This document shows positions 20,068-30,539 of a stretch of DNA of 64,000 nt, piece by piece. The position numbers were made by a program, and so were the translations under genes. The stretch's first letter is position 1, and each line of letters opens with the position of its first letter. This DNA is from Erinaceus europaeus (lineage: Eukaryota > Chordata > Mammalia > Eulipotyphla > Erinaceidae). The DNA is taken from positions 62,085,838 to 62,149,837 of the forward strand of contig NC_080168.1 of the NCBI RefSeq assembly GCF_950295315.1, read 5' to 3'. The notes beneath the pieces were generated by a model. The model worked only from the letters and a program-made list of their open reading frames with translations, searched no databases and had not been told where the DNA came from.

Positions 20068-21057
20068 CATCTTTTAGTTTTTATTAGTGTTTTAATAATG
20101 ATTAACAATGATTAAAGATAATAGGGGTAAAATTCCACACAGTTCCTACCACCAGAATTCCATGTCCCATCCTCTCCATTGGAAACTTCCTTATTCTTTA
20201 TCCCTCTGGGAGTATGGACCTAAATGCTTTTAGGGATGCAGAAGGTGGAAGGTCTAGCTTCTGTAATTGCATCTCCACTGGACATGGGTGTTGGCACGTG
20301 GATCCATACCCCCTTCCCTAATGGGGTAGAACTCTGGGGAGGTGAGGTTCTGGGACACATTGGTGAGGTGGTCTGCTCAGGGAAGTCAGGATGGCATCAT
20401 GGTAGCATCCACAACTTGGTGTCTGAAATGCAGTAAGATATAAAGCAAGACAAATTGTTTAATAAACAGGAATCTAGAGGTAGGAATAGAGAAGATGAAA
20501 CTAGGGGTCTTCCTGTGTGAAGAAGCTAGCAAATCTATTTTTGGTACATTCCATGTGGTCAGCGACTTTACTAATTTTTGCCTGAGCCTAATAGCTAGCA
20601 TGTAAGTAAACTTAAAGTATTGTCTGTGAAGATGGTATCAGAGTTGAGAATAGGCATAGAAAGCTGGATTGAGGTAGAGAATATCTCCCAAATATGAGCA
20701 AACTATATAAATACTGTTAACTATTAACCCTATCTATCTGACCTAGGGCCCATATATATTCACATTTATCACAGGAGCCTGTGTAACCTCTGAGTCCCTG
20801 TCAATCTGAGGTCACAGTCCATGGTCACAGCTAGGAACATTCTAGGCTGCACTCATTTCAGGACCAGTCTTCCTCAAGTGGTGGAGTAGATTGACCAGCC
20901 TCCCTTTGGAGAGTGTAGCAGTTTCTACCATTTTTCCTCTATATTGAGGTCAAGGTCCTGGAAAGGCCCACAAGAGGGCTTATGAAGTTGTTCCTGATGG
21001 AGATGACCAGTGATGGTAGAGAAAGGGATCTGTTAGAGGTCAAGGCCTATCATTTCT
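20068..21057 (-). mobile_element. Older L1 3'UTR fragment, longest copy
   Basis: Nearly 1 kb of the older 3'UTR has all blocks in order, ending in 'ttcctgatggagatgaccag'. No ORF2 is attached, so the parent element is not defined by this window. Confidence 0.75.
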
Positions 21058-21295
21058 ATGTGGGAATCCCAGGATTCCCTGACTAGAGCTCCATCATCAG
21101 AGTATGCCAATCTCTTGCCCTTACTCAGCTTTTGTAGTCCTTTCTTTTTCTGATCAGGTTAGACTTAAAGTGATTTTTTCCCATAAGTCATTCTCCCAAA
21201 GGGCTGCTGGTCCCCTTAACTTTGTGAAAGGTGTGAGATTCTCAACACCACAACACTGGCATGTCACAAATGTGACTGTAAAGAAAGCACAAGGG

Positions 21296-21573
21296 GCCAG
21301 ATGGTGGTACACCTAGTTGAGTACACATGTTACAGTGCACAAGGACCCAGGTTGGAGCCCCTGGATCCCACCTGCAGGGGTAAATCTTTGCATGTGGCAA
21401 AGCAGTGCTACAGGTCTCTCTCTGTGTCCCTCTACTCCCCCTCTCATCTCTCAATTTCTCTCTGTGCTGTCCAGTAAAATGGCTGCCAGGAGCAGTGGAT
21501 TAGTAGTGCTGGCACCAAGCCACAGTAATAATTCTGAAGGAAAAAAGAAAGAAATAGGTAAAAAAAAAAAAAA
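21296..21573 (+). mobile_element. SINE-A head with a B'-type tail module
   Basis: The head and B-box region are SINE-A ('cagatggtggtacacctagt'). The 3' end carries the module 'aggagcagtggattagtag' otherwise seen in SINE-B', followed by an A-run. It shows that 3' modules are exchanged between heads. Confidence 0.75.
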
Positions 21574-21592
21574 GAGAAAGAATTTGTATATA

Positions 21593-21808
21593 CAGTGGTG
21601 CACCTGGTTAAGCGCACATAGTTATTATTTGTTATTATTTAACAGTGCACATGGACCCAGGTTCAAGCCTCTGGTCCCCACATGCAGGGAGAAAGCTTCA
21701 TGAGTGGTGAAGCAGGTGTTTGTCTCTCCCTCTGTATCTCCCCCTGTATCTCCCCCATCACTCTTGATTTCTGTCTCTATACAATAAATAAACAAACTTA
21801 ATAAAAAG
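21593..21808 (+). mobile_element. SINE-A copy with a small internal insertion
   Basis: A head 'cagtggtgcacctggttaag' is present; an extra 'agttattatttgttattatt' lies between the A and B boxes. The tail is 'acaataaataaacaaac'. Confidence 0.8.
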
Positions 21809-21829
21809 GTTTAAAAAATTAAAGTGAAG

Positions 21830-22084
21830 CAGAACACAAATATTGTATTTTCATATGTCTCACAAAAAGTGTCTGTGTGGCATGCCCCCATAACAGGTGG
21901 GTCTGGTGCACAGATACATTTACAAGGGGCATGAAAGTGCATCAGAGAAAAGGTCAAAAGTCAGTCCAAACATAAGGTCTGGGGAGAACGGCTTCTAGAG
22001 ACAAATCTGCTTGCCTGCTTTGTCTCTCTGAACATCACAGGGCTGCCTCTTCTTAGTCATTTCTACAAAAAACAAACATCAGTT
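21830..22084. other. Unassigned DNA
   Basis: Nothing recognised. Confidence 0.3.
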
Positions 22085-22497
22085 CACTTTTGGGGGTGTG
22101 GGGGAGGAAGATTTAATGGTTTACAGTAAATACAGTTGTTGGTACATATGTAAACTCTGTTTTCTCCCAAACTTTCACTTCCAGCCTAGACCCTCCTCTA
22201 CCATCATGCATCAGGACCTAGAAGTACCCCTCCCTCCCACATACACACACCAGAGTCCTTTTGGTGCAATACACCAAACCTCCAAGTTATGCTTTGTTTT
22301 CCCCTCTGTTGTTATTTCTCAACTTCTGTCCATGAGTTAGATTATCCCATGTTCATCTTTCTCTTTCTGGCTTATCTCACTTCATATTATTGCTTCAAGC
22401 TCCATCCATCCAAGATGGGGTGAAAGAGGTGACTTCATTATTCTTCATAGCTGAATAGTATGCCATTGTGTATATAGACCATAACTTCTTAGACACT

Positions 22498-22523
22498 CAA
22501 CAGGTGTTGTTTTACACCTGTTG
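22498..22523. repeat. Hairpin 1: 10-bp arms
   Basis: 'caacaggtgt' and 'acacctgttg' are separated by 6 nt. The related L1-3 sequence has no such palindrome at this point. Confidence 0.9.
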
Positions 22524-22560
22524 CTTCCAAGTTTTAGCTATTATGAATTGTGCTGCTATG

Positions 22561-22606
22561 AACATAGATATACACAGATCACTTTTGATCTGTGTATATC
22601 TATGTT
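22561..22606. repeat. Hairpin 2: perfect 21-bp arms, 4-nt loop
   Basis: Bases 22561-22581 are the exact reverse complement of 22586-22606 (loop 'cttt'). The right arm replaces about 35 bp of ordinary L1 ORF2 sequence. Confidence 0.95.
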
Positions 22607-22778
22607 TCAGGAGAGGAATTGCTGGGTCATAGGGTAGGTTCACTTCTAGCCTTCTAAGAGTTCTCCAGACTGCTCTCCACAGGAGTTGGGCCCATTGACA
22701 TTCCCACCAGCAGTGCAGGAGGGAATTTCTTTGTCTCTACAATCTCTCCAACATTTGTTGTTGCCATTCTTTCTGATG

Positions 22779-22822
22779 CCATAAATTCACTCAGTGGTTT
22801 GCAAGAACCACTGAGTTTATGG
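22779..22822. repeat. Hairpin 3: 11-bp arms extended by 7 bp
   Basis: 'actcagtggtt' and 'aaccactgagt' enclose 6 nt. A further 'ccataaa'/'tttatgg' pairing lies outside a 3-nt bulge. It sits where the L1 similarity ends. Confidence 0.85.
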
Positions 22823-23000
22823 GAGATGGCTGCGTTTTAGGGGGTGTTCATTGGGAGTGTAAAAATCTTCAGAGCTTTCTTTTTGACTAAAGAGGATTCT
22901 CCCCAACTTCTGTAAGGGCATCTAACTCATACTGCAGCCTGCCCAGTTCTAGTCTGGATTGTTCCCATCAAGGACTCTCTAATACCAGACACCAAAATAC

Positions 23001-23112
23001 AGAGAGAGAGAGAGAGAAGAGGGGAGAGGGGAGAGGGGAGAGGGGAGAGGGGAGAGGGGAGAGGGGAGAGGGGAGAGGGGAGAGGGGAGAGGGGAGAGGG
23101 GAGAGGGAGAGG
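23001..23112. repeat. (AGAGGGG)n heptamer minisatellite
   Basis: A short GA tract (23001-23018) leads into about a dozen perfect copies of a 7-bp purine unit. The complementary strand reads as a periodic Pro/Leu/Ser frame, which is a by-product of the array and not a gene. Confidence 0.9.
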
Positions 23113-23640
23113 TGGAGGACAGTGAATTCCCCTCACCTCAGATCTAATTTAACATGCTTCTCTATTTGCAAGAGGGAGAGCTTCTTCAAGCAAGTGTGGA
23201 AGAGAACCTGCTTCCCTGCCCAGCCTGCAAACTTCTTCGCTCCCACCTCCCCAGAAAGGTGCAGCAACCTCTCTAACAAATAACATCCAAGAGCCCACTG
23301 CCTAAGTGTTAGCTTCCCTGGCTCAGTGTCACAATTATTTACCATGTGGAGGACCACTGTCCATCTTTTAATTTTAATTTCCTAGAATCCCTAATCATAG
23401 TCTAGTGTGGAATTCCATTTATTCTATTTTTAAAGACAATGAAGTCATGGGGGAGGGTGAAAACTCTGGCCTCGTTGAAAGGACTGAACCACAGCTGTGT
23501 GTCTCAGGTGAGCCCTGGCACACAGAGAAGTATAAAGTAAACTCTTCTGCAGACATTTGATCTCTCATTATGAAAAGGGATATTGTGTTTTCTCTGTTGA
23601 CTAGTATTCTCTGTGAAAAGGAGCCTGTTTGCTTTAAAAA
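23113..23640. other. Unassigned DNA
   Basis: No repeat family or convincing frame. Confidence 0.35.
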
Positions 23641-23644
23641 AAAA

Positions 23645-23948
23645 GTTGGGGGGCAGTAATGCACTGGGTTAAGCGCACATAGTATGAAATGCAAGGACAC
23701 ACTCAAGGATCCTGGTTCCAGCCCCCAGCTCCCTACCTGCAGGAGAGATGTTTCATGAGTAGTGAAGCAGGTCTGTAGGTGTCTCTCTTTGTTTCTCCCT
23801 ATCTCCCTCTCCTCTCTCAATTTCTCTCCTATTAAGTAAAAAAATAAAAATCAAATTAAAATTAAATTTTGGCTGCCAGGAGCAGTGATCTCATAGTGCT
23901 GGCACCAAGCCCCAGTGATATCCCTGAAGGCAAAAAAAAAAAAAAAAA
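23645..23948 (+). mobile_element. SINE-B' copy
   Basis: A head ('actgggttaagcgcacatag'), a degraded B box, CT-rich part, an A/T-rich segment and the module 'aggagcagtgatctcatag' are followed by a 16-A tail. Confidence 0.82.
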
Positions 23949-24117
23949 GATGGTATAGATGAAAAAATAGCACTACAGGTACTGGAGACCAAAAGATACC
24001 CTGGTCAGAGACATGTGATGAACTCCATTTGCAAGAAACCAAGAATTTGCTTTTCCTAACTAAAGCACCAGTCACAAATTGATTGCACTTTATAATGAGA
24101 GGAAAATTGAGAGCCTG

Positions 24118-24120
<3 letters not shown>

Positions 24121-24167
<47 letters not shown>
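24121..24167. repeat. (TA)n microsatellite
   Basis: About 23 TA units, uninterrupted. Confidence 0.95.
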
Positions 24168-24169
<2 letters not shown>

Positions 24170-24340
24170 AATCTAACTGGCAGTACTTTAGTCAGACATC
24201 CGCAGACTCAATAAAAATGTGGGTACAAAAGCTTTCCTTTATTGCCATCATTTTCTTTTGCTAAAGTGGCTTGCAAAGTCATATAATGTGTCACCCCAGC
24301 CATTTCCTCATAATTGGGATGTTAAGTCCTAAAGTATTCT

Positions 24341-24552
24341 TTTTTTAACTTTTATAATCATGTTTATTTATTTATTGGATAGAGACAGCCAGAAATTGAG
24401 GGGGGAGATAATGAGGGAGACAGAGAGACACCTACAGTCCTGCTTTACCACTCACAAAGTTTCCCCCTGCAGGTGGAGACTAGAAGCTCAAAACCCAGGT
24501 CCTTGCACATTATAACATAGCACTCAACCAGGTGTGCCACCACCTGGACACT
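24341..24552 (-). mobile_element. SINE-A copy
   Basis: The reverse copy has tail 'tatttatttattggatagag', middle 'cacctacagtcctgctttac' and head 'caaccaggtgtgccaccacc'. Confidence 0.85.
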
Positions 24553-24582
24553 CTCTTTTTTAAAAAATTATTTATTTATTTG

Positions 24583-24632
24583 TAGGGGCCAAGTGGTGGC
24601 ACATCTAGTTAAGCGCACACATTATGTATTTA
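24583..24632 (+). mobile_element. SINE-A head (split by SINE-C)
   Basis: The head 'ccaagtggtggcacatctag' is followed at once by a SINE-C in reverse orientation. The CT-rich 3' part resumes after 24770 and ends 'ccaacaaataaagagaat' near 24838. Confidence 0.7.
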
Positions 24633-24639
24633 TATATGT

Positions 24640-24770
24640 ATGTTTGTATTTTTTGCCAGAGCACTGAGCAGCTCTGATTTATAGTGGTGCAGGTGGTTCA
24701 ACCTGAGACCTCAGAGCCTCAGGCATAAGAGTCTCTTTGCATAACCATTATGCTATCTACCCCTGCCCCC
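24640..24770 (-). mobile_element. SINE-C copy
   Basis: The best-preserved SINE-C here: 'tgccagagcactgagcagct', 'tggtgcaggtggttcaacct', 'gcataagagtctctttgcat' and 'accattatgctatctacccc'. Read on the minus strand it has a tRNA-like head and a 'ggttcaacc' B box. Confidence 0.75.
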
Positions 24771-25015
24771 TTTCTCCCTCTCTATCTCCCACTTCCTCTC
24801 AATTTCTAGCTGTCTCTATCCAACAAATAAAGAGAATAACAAATATTTTATAAAAAGAAAAGAAAATGTATTTATTTAATCTAAGTAACTGTTGCAGCAT
24901 TCACACCATTCCCTTCATCTTCATGCTTTGCAGAGAGAGAACAACTGCAAGGGTTTGACCTCTGAGAATCAGGAAGCCACAATCTGTTCCTTTTGGTTGT
25001 TAAAGAGTCATTGCA

Positions 25016-25201
25016 GGGCCGGGTGGTGGTGCACCTGGTTGAGCGCACACATGTTACTGTGCACAAGGACCTGGGTTCAAGTCACTAGTCCCTATCTGCA
25101 AGGGGAAAGTCTGCAAGGGTGGCAGTCTTTCTCTCTCTCCCTTTTTCCCTCCCCCTTCCCTCTCCATTTCTGGCTGTTTCTATTCAATAAATAAATAAAG
25201 A
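25016..25201 (+). mobile_element. SINE-A copy
   Basis: A clear head ('gggtggtggtgcacctggtt') and tail ('caataaataaataaagat') are present. A type II L1 3' end follows in its tail, which is duplicated in part beyond it ('ataaagat' at 25452). Confidence 0.85.
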
Positions 25202-25204
25202 TTT

Positions 25205-25450
25205 TTGTTGTTGCTTTTAATATTTTTATCCTTTATTGGGGGATTAATGTTTTACGTTCGACAGTAAATACAATAGTTTGTGCATGCATAACATTTCTCA
25301 GTTTTCCACATAACAATACAACACCCACTATGTCCTCTGTCATTCTTTTCCAGGACCTGTATTCTCCATCCCACCCCGCACTTCCAGTCTTTTACTTTGG
25401 TGCAATACACCAACTCCAGTCCAGGTTCTGCTTGGTGTTTTCTCTTCTGA
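25205..25450 (-). mobile_element. L1 type II 3'UTR fragment
   Basis: The same 3'UTR as L1-3: 'ggattaatgttttacgttcg', 'agtaaatacaatagtttg' and 'cttttactttggtgcaatac'. Confidence 0.82.
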
Positions 25451-25459
25451 TATAAAGAT

Positions 25460-25734
25460 AATTTTAAAAATATTTATTTATTCCCTTTTGTTGCCCTTGT
25501 TTTATTGTTGTAGTTATTGTTGTTGTTGTTGTTATTGATGTCATTGTTGTTGAACAGGAGAGAGGAGGTAGGAAGGGAAGGGGAGAGAAAGATAGACACC
25601 TGCAGACCTGCTTCACTACCTGTGAAGAGATTCCCCTAAAGGTGGGGAGCTGGGGGCTCGAACTGGGATCTTTACGCTGGTCCTTGAGCTTTGCGCCACC
25701 TGTGCTTTAACCGGATGCACTACCACCTAACTCC
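25460..25734 (-). mobile_element. SINE-B copy
   Basis: A full reverse copy from 'aaatatttatttattccctt' to 'cactaccacctaactccc'. The repeat 'ataaagat' is found on both sides (25452, 25736). Confidence 0.87.
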
Positions 25735-25744
25735 CATAAAGATT

Positions 25745-26231
25745 TAAAAAAAAAAAAGAAATCATCGCAGTTTCACACCAGCCCCATGGCCCACTGGGAT
25801 GCTTCAGGGTGTTCTTGAGACTCCTCCAAGGTGACCATTCTCCAAATACTAAAGAAACTGTAGCCAGCCTAATGAGGACTTTCAAAAGGTTGTGTGTCTT
25901 TGGGACTGGCATATGATTTCTCCCAAGGTGGGTGCATTAACTTCCCAAGCAGTGTGAACTCAACTGAATGGCTGTCAGGTGCTTCTAAACTTCATAGACA
26001 ATGGAGTGAAAAAAAGGCAGGGACAAGAGAACTAGGGCAATAGAGTATCCTGTGAGGAGCTTCTTTTTGAGAGTCTAAAAGCATAGTCAGGCATGGTATT
26101 TCTTCATCACCCCAGGCTGAGGAGGGAGAGCACTGGTAGGCTTCTTCTGCCTCCTTAATGCTCAGAGTCCTTCAAAAGCTGATAGTCTCCTGCAGGATTA
26201 AGTCTACTTATCAAGGGAGGGGAGGCACCCC
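25745..26231. other. Unassigned DNA
   Basis: Nothing recognised; no splice-flanked frame. Confidence 0.35.
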
Positions 26232-26244
26232 GGGACCTTCCTTT

Positions 26245-26889
26245 TTTTTTTAAGAAAGGATTAATTAACAAAACCATAGGGTAGGAGGGGTACAACTCCA
26301 CACAATTCCCACCACCCAATCTCCATATCCCACCCCCTCCCCTGATAGCTTTCCCATTCTCCATCCCTCTGGGAGCATGGACCCAGGGTCATTGTGGGTT
26401 GCAGAAGGTAGAAGGTGGCTTCTATAATTGCTTCCCCGCTGAACATGGGCGTTGACTGGTCGGTCCATACTCCCAGTCTGCCTCTCTCTTTCCCTAGTAG
26501 GGTGTGTCTCTGGGGAAGCTGAGCTCCAGGACACATTGGTGGGGTCTTCAATCCAGGGAAGCCTGGCCAGCATCTTGATGGCATCTGGAACCTGGTGACT
26601 GAAAAGAGAGTTAACATACGAAGCCAAACAAATTGTTGAGCAATCATGGATCCAAAGCTTGGAATAGTGGAGAGGAAGTGTTAGGGAGGTACTCACTGCA
26701 AACTCTATTGTACTTCTGCTTTCAGGTATATATTTTGCAGTAGTTTATAGATACGTGTGAAGATATGCTCTCTCTCACAGAAACTGGTGTATATCTAGGT
26801 TTTGGGACTTTGTTAGAAAGTGAACCACCTGATATGAAATTAGAGTATACTATGCAAGGAAAGGTCTCACCTGAGTAATGAAGCTGAAG
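26245..26889 (-). mobile_element. L1-5: type I L1 3' end, young
   Basis: This is a 645-bp copy of the last part of the type I 3'UTR, close to L1-1 and L1-2. The perfect 13-bp duplication 'gggaccttccttt' lies at 26232-26244 and 26890-26902. It includes the recurrent open frame (26696-26265, 143 codons, starting 'MSTSLTLPLHYSKLWIHDCS'). It has a small deletion near 26415 relative to L1-2. Confidence 0.93.
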
Positions 26890-27094
26890 GGGACCTTCCT
26901 TTGTCCTGTGCTTTATTTTCTTCCATCCTAACCGTCCCTTTATGGTTCTGCCTCAGAACCACACTCTAGCTTCCGGTTTGCACCTGTGATGTTTTCCCCC
27001 AACTCTGCAGGTGTAATCACCTCGACTTTGATTCTGTTTCAGTTTTAAGGACTTAGCTCAGCCTGCCCCCCACCCTTCATGAGAGGAAGCTTCA

Positions 27095-27215
27095 TGAGTA
27101 GTATTATCTCTCTCTCTCTCTATCTCTATCTCTCTCTCTATCTCACTCCCCCTTCCATCTCAGTATTTCTGTCTCTATCCAAAAAATAGATAAATATTTT
27201 TAAAAGAAATAAATT
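27095..27215 (+). mobile_element. SINE-A 3' remnant with CT expansion
   Basis: 'agcttcatgagtagtattat' leads into an expanded TC/TATC tract and the tail 'tctctatccaaaaaatagat'. The head is missing. Confidence 0.6.
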
Positions 27216-27247
27216 CATTTTTAAAAAGCATGTGGATATTGTTTGCT

Positions 27248-27580
27248 TTTTTTTTGTTTTTGTCTCCAGGGTTATCACTGAGGCTCAGTGCCTGCACTAT
27301 GAATCCATTGCTTCTGGAAGCTATTTTTTCCCTTTTTGTTTCTCTTGTTATCGTTACTATTATTATGTTGTTATTGCTGTCCTTGTTGGATAGGACAGAG
27401 AGAAATTGAGAGAGGACGGGGAAGACAGGAAGAGAAAGATAGACACCTGCAGACCTGCTTCACAGCTTGTGAGGTGACACCTCTACAGGTTGGGAGCTGG
27501 GGGCTAGAACCAGGATCCTTACTCAGGTCCTTGTGCTTAGTGCCATGTGTGCTTAACCTGCTATGCTACCGCCTGGCCCC
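27248..27580 (-). mobile_element. SINE-B' copy
   Basis: The reverse copy has B' module 'ccagggttatcactgaggct' and head 'ctatgctaccgcctggcccc'. The near-identical flanks 'attgtttgctttt' and 'attgtttactttt' are its target duplication. Confidence 0.88.
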
Positions 27581-27594
27581 CCATTGTTTACTTT

Positions 27595-27850
27595 TATCTA
27601 TTTATTTTTTCCAAATTCAGTATCACTTTATGAAGAGATGTTGAATTGAAGGGTTGTTGTCATGAGGGAACACCTCAATATTTCCCTCAAGATAGTTGTC
27701 AGTATATTTCTCTGTCCATCAAACTGCTGTCCTCTTCTACCATAGGATTTCAATTCCCAACCTGCCCTTGGTACCCCTCCTTTTTCTGTTTTGAGTTTCC
27801 AAATCTACTATGGTAGACTGCATTTACTTCATAGAGGATCTGACCTGCAT
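27595..27850. other. Unassigned DNA
   Basis: Nothing recognised. Confidence 0.3.
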
Positions 27851-27865
27851 TATCCTTTACTTTTT

Positions 27866-28160
27866 TAGAAGTTTTTTTTTTTAATATTTATTTTATTTGT
27901 TTATTCCCTTTTGTTGCCCTTGTTGTTTTATTGTTGTAGTTATTATTGTTGTTGTCGTTGTTGGATAGGACAGAGAGAAATGGAGAGAGGAGGGGAAGAC
28001 AGAGAGGAGGAGAGAAAGATAGACACCTGCAGACCTGCTTCACCGCCTGTGAAGCGACTCCCCTGCAGGTGGGGAGCCGGGGTTTGAACCGGGATCCTTA
28101 TGCCGGTCCTTGTGCTTTGCGCCACCTGCGCTTAACCCGCTGCACTACAGCCCGACTCCC
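27866..28160 (-). mobile_element. SINE-B copy
   Basis: A well-preserved reverse copy with a 15-bp target duplication 'tatcctttacttttt' (27851-27865 and 28161-28175). Its B-box region reads 'ggtttgaaccggg' on this strand. Confidence 0.92.
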
Positions 28161-28175
28161 TATCCTTTACTTTTT

Positions 28176-28720
28176 AAAAATTTTTATTAGTGGTTTAATA
28201 ATGATTAACAATATTATAAGATAATGGGTACAATTCCATAAAGTTCCCATCACCAGAATTCCCTGTCCCATCCCCTCCACTGGAAGCTTCCCTATTCTTT
28301 ATCCTTTTGGGAGTATGGACCAGAATTCTTTATGGGGTGCAGAAGGCGGAAGGTCTGGCTTTTGTAACTGCTTCTCCTCTGGACATGGATGTTGGCAGGT
28401 GGATCCATACTCCCAGCCTATTTCTGTCTTTCCCTAGTAGGGTAGAGCTCTGGAGAGGTTCCTGGACACATTGGTGAGGTTGTCTGCCAGGGGTGGTCAA
28501 AATGATGTCATGGTAACATCTGCAACTTGGTAGCTGAAAGGCAGAAAGATATAAAGCAAATTGTTCAATAAACAGGAAGCCAAAGGTAGGCATAGAGCAA
28601 ATGAAACTAGGAGGCTTCATGTGAGAAGAAGCTAGAAAGTTTACTTCAGGTATGTTCCATGTGGGACCCATGGCCTATAATTTTTGCCTGAGCCTGATAG
28701 CTAGCATGCAGGTGGACCAA
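28176..28720 (-). mobile_element. Older L1 3'UTR fragment
   Basis: It runs from 'ttattagtggtttaataatg' to 'gatagctagcatgcaggtgg', with every middle block in order. Confidence 0.8.
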
Positions 28721-29055
28721 TTTCCCTCTCAGGAAAGGGAAACAAGAACTCTGACTTCCTCAGGTGTTCCTGAATTCTCAGTCTTCTCAGTAAAGGGGGT
28801 AAAACAATGGTTCCTGGTCACAAAAGTTCCAGGCCCCAGTGGACCCCTGAGGTCCTTCCCTTCCCCTAACAAAGAGACAGGCACTGGGTTCAGGATTTTC
28901 TAGTTTTTCTTCTTTTCTTAATATATTCCATCACCTGAGATTGGCCTGTTCCTGTCTGTGACTCCCTGATCCAGCTCAAGAGAAGGTGGGAGGCACTTGA
29001 CCTACATGTGGTAGCTTCTGGCTCTCTGTCAGATGGTCTTATGATCAGGCACACA
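28721..29055. other. Unassigned DNA
   Basis: No repeat or gene recognised. Confidence 0.3.
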
Positions 29056-29057
29056 TG

Positions 29058-29128
<71 letters not shown>
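29058..29128. repeat. (TG)n microsatellite at an L1 tail position
   Basis: About 35 TG units are fused directly to the 3' end of the next L1 fragment, where its T-run would be expected. Confidence 0.95.
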
Positions 29129-29129
<1 letters not shown>

Positions 29130-29925
29130 TTTAATATTGATTTACAAAATTACAAGATAACAGGGATGTGATTCCATTCTGTTCCCACCACCAGAGTTCT
29201 GGATCCCCATTCCCTCCATTGGAAACTGCATTAGTTCTCCCAAAGTCACTGATAATGGGTTAACTATTATGTCTATAACCATATTATATGGTTATAATTA
29301 TCCCGTGTTTTCTGTGGTCCTGCCATCTTTTCCTTTCTAAGTCACATCTACACCTATTACTACTTCCAAATGTCCTTCCTTTATTCCTCCTCTCTCTCTA
29401 GGTCCTGATGGAGTTGGAGTTCAGAGCCCTCTGGTTATCTCCCCCTATCATTTCTCCCCCACAGGGAGAATGTACCAAAATTATTTTGGGAGTACAGAAG
29501 GTGGAAGGTCTGGCTTCTCTGATTGCTTCTCCACTGAACATGGGTGTTGGCAGGTGGATCCATACCCCTAGCCTATTTCTATCTTTCCTTAGTTGGGTAG
29601 GACTCTGGGGAGGTGGGGTTCCTAGACACACTGGTGAGGTCATCTACTCAGGGATGTCAGGATGACATCATAGTAGCATCTGCAACTTGGAGTCTGAAAG
29701 GCAGTAAGATATAAAGCAGGGAAAAATTTTTAATAAGCAGGAACCAAAAAAGCAGGAATAGAGTAGACGAGAATAGGAATCTTAGGATGGAAAGAAGCTA
29801 GGAAGTCTAATTTAGGAATGTTCCTAAGGAGCTCATGGCTTTAGTAATTTTTGCTTAAGCTTGATAGCTAACATGCAGATGGACTAAAAATATTTTCTGG
29901 GAAGATGGTGTCAGAGCACAGACAT
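29129..29925 (-). mobile_element. Older L1 3'UTR fragment
   Basis: Start 'gatttaatattgatttacaa', then the 'ctgatggagttggagttcag' and 'gcagaaggtggaaggtctgg' blocks, ending near 'ggaagatggtgtcagagc'. Confidence 0.8.
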
Positions 29926-30486
29926 CATCTTAACATATCTCTTCACTGTCAGGTGATAGAGTTTCTGCCACCTTCTGTCACCCTGTTCCATCACTCTCAC
30001 ACAGAACAGTTAAAATAAGGAGACCAGATCCTCTGGACTGTGGTCCCTTCAACAATGACCACAGTTATTTCTTCTTATCACCTTGGAAAGAAGGATAACA
30101 GAACAAAAGAAGTGCCTCATGCCCTGGGAACAGAAAGCTTTTATTTGGTATGCAGTGTGATTCTTTTTTTATGCCCATTATGAGTCTATGTAAGAAAATA
30201 GTTATACCTTTCCCTTTTAAGGTGCTTAGTAACCATGTTGTTTCAGATACAAAGGCCCACAGAGCAAGGCCCACAGCCCTGTGAATGGGGCCTTTGTTCT
30301 CGGGGATGTTTTGGTAGGAAATGGTTGCTATTTAGGTCTCCAAGCGGGAATATAAACTATGCTCACCTAATCAAATGGACCAGTAAATACAGCAGTTAAT
30401 CTGACAACTTCAAATTCCTGACTTGCCTTTGGAGAAACAATTTGACACAAAGAATTGTTGAAAGCTGATGTAAATCATAAGCCGTC

Positions 30487-30539
<53 letters not shown>

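Larger units (their letters stand above)
22085..22785 (-). mobile_element. Old L1, type II 3'UTR plus ORF2 end, with three hairpins
   Basis: The minus-strand type II 3'UTR (22085-22310) is followed by the ORF2 C-terminal region in inverse order ('gcttccaagttttagctatt', 'cagactgctctccacaggag', 'cattcccaccagcagtgcag'). Compared with L1-3 at 34.1-34.4 kb, two spots are replaced by inverted copies of adjacent sequence, and a third hairpin marks the truncated end. Confidence 0.82.

Noticed and set aside
20068..21057. Solo LTR
   Set aside because: I first considered the abundant 0.5-1 kb units as LTRs. Variable 5' truncation, a 3' A-tail, L1-type target duplications and the join to ORF2 in L1-1 and L1-2 show that they are L1 3' ends.
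23001..23112. CRISPR-like array
   Set aside because: Units are contiguous 7-mers without spacers, in a mammalian transposon-rich context.
22927..23136. Periodic Pro-Leu-Ser frame
   Set aside because: Product of the heptamer array read in three frames; no start context or conserved flank.
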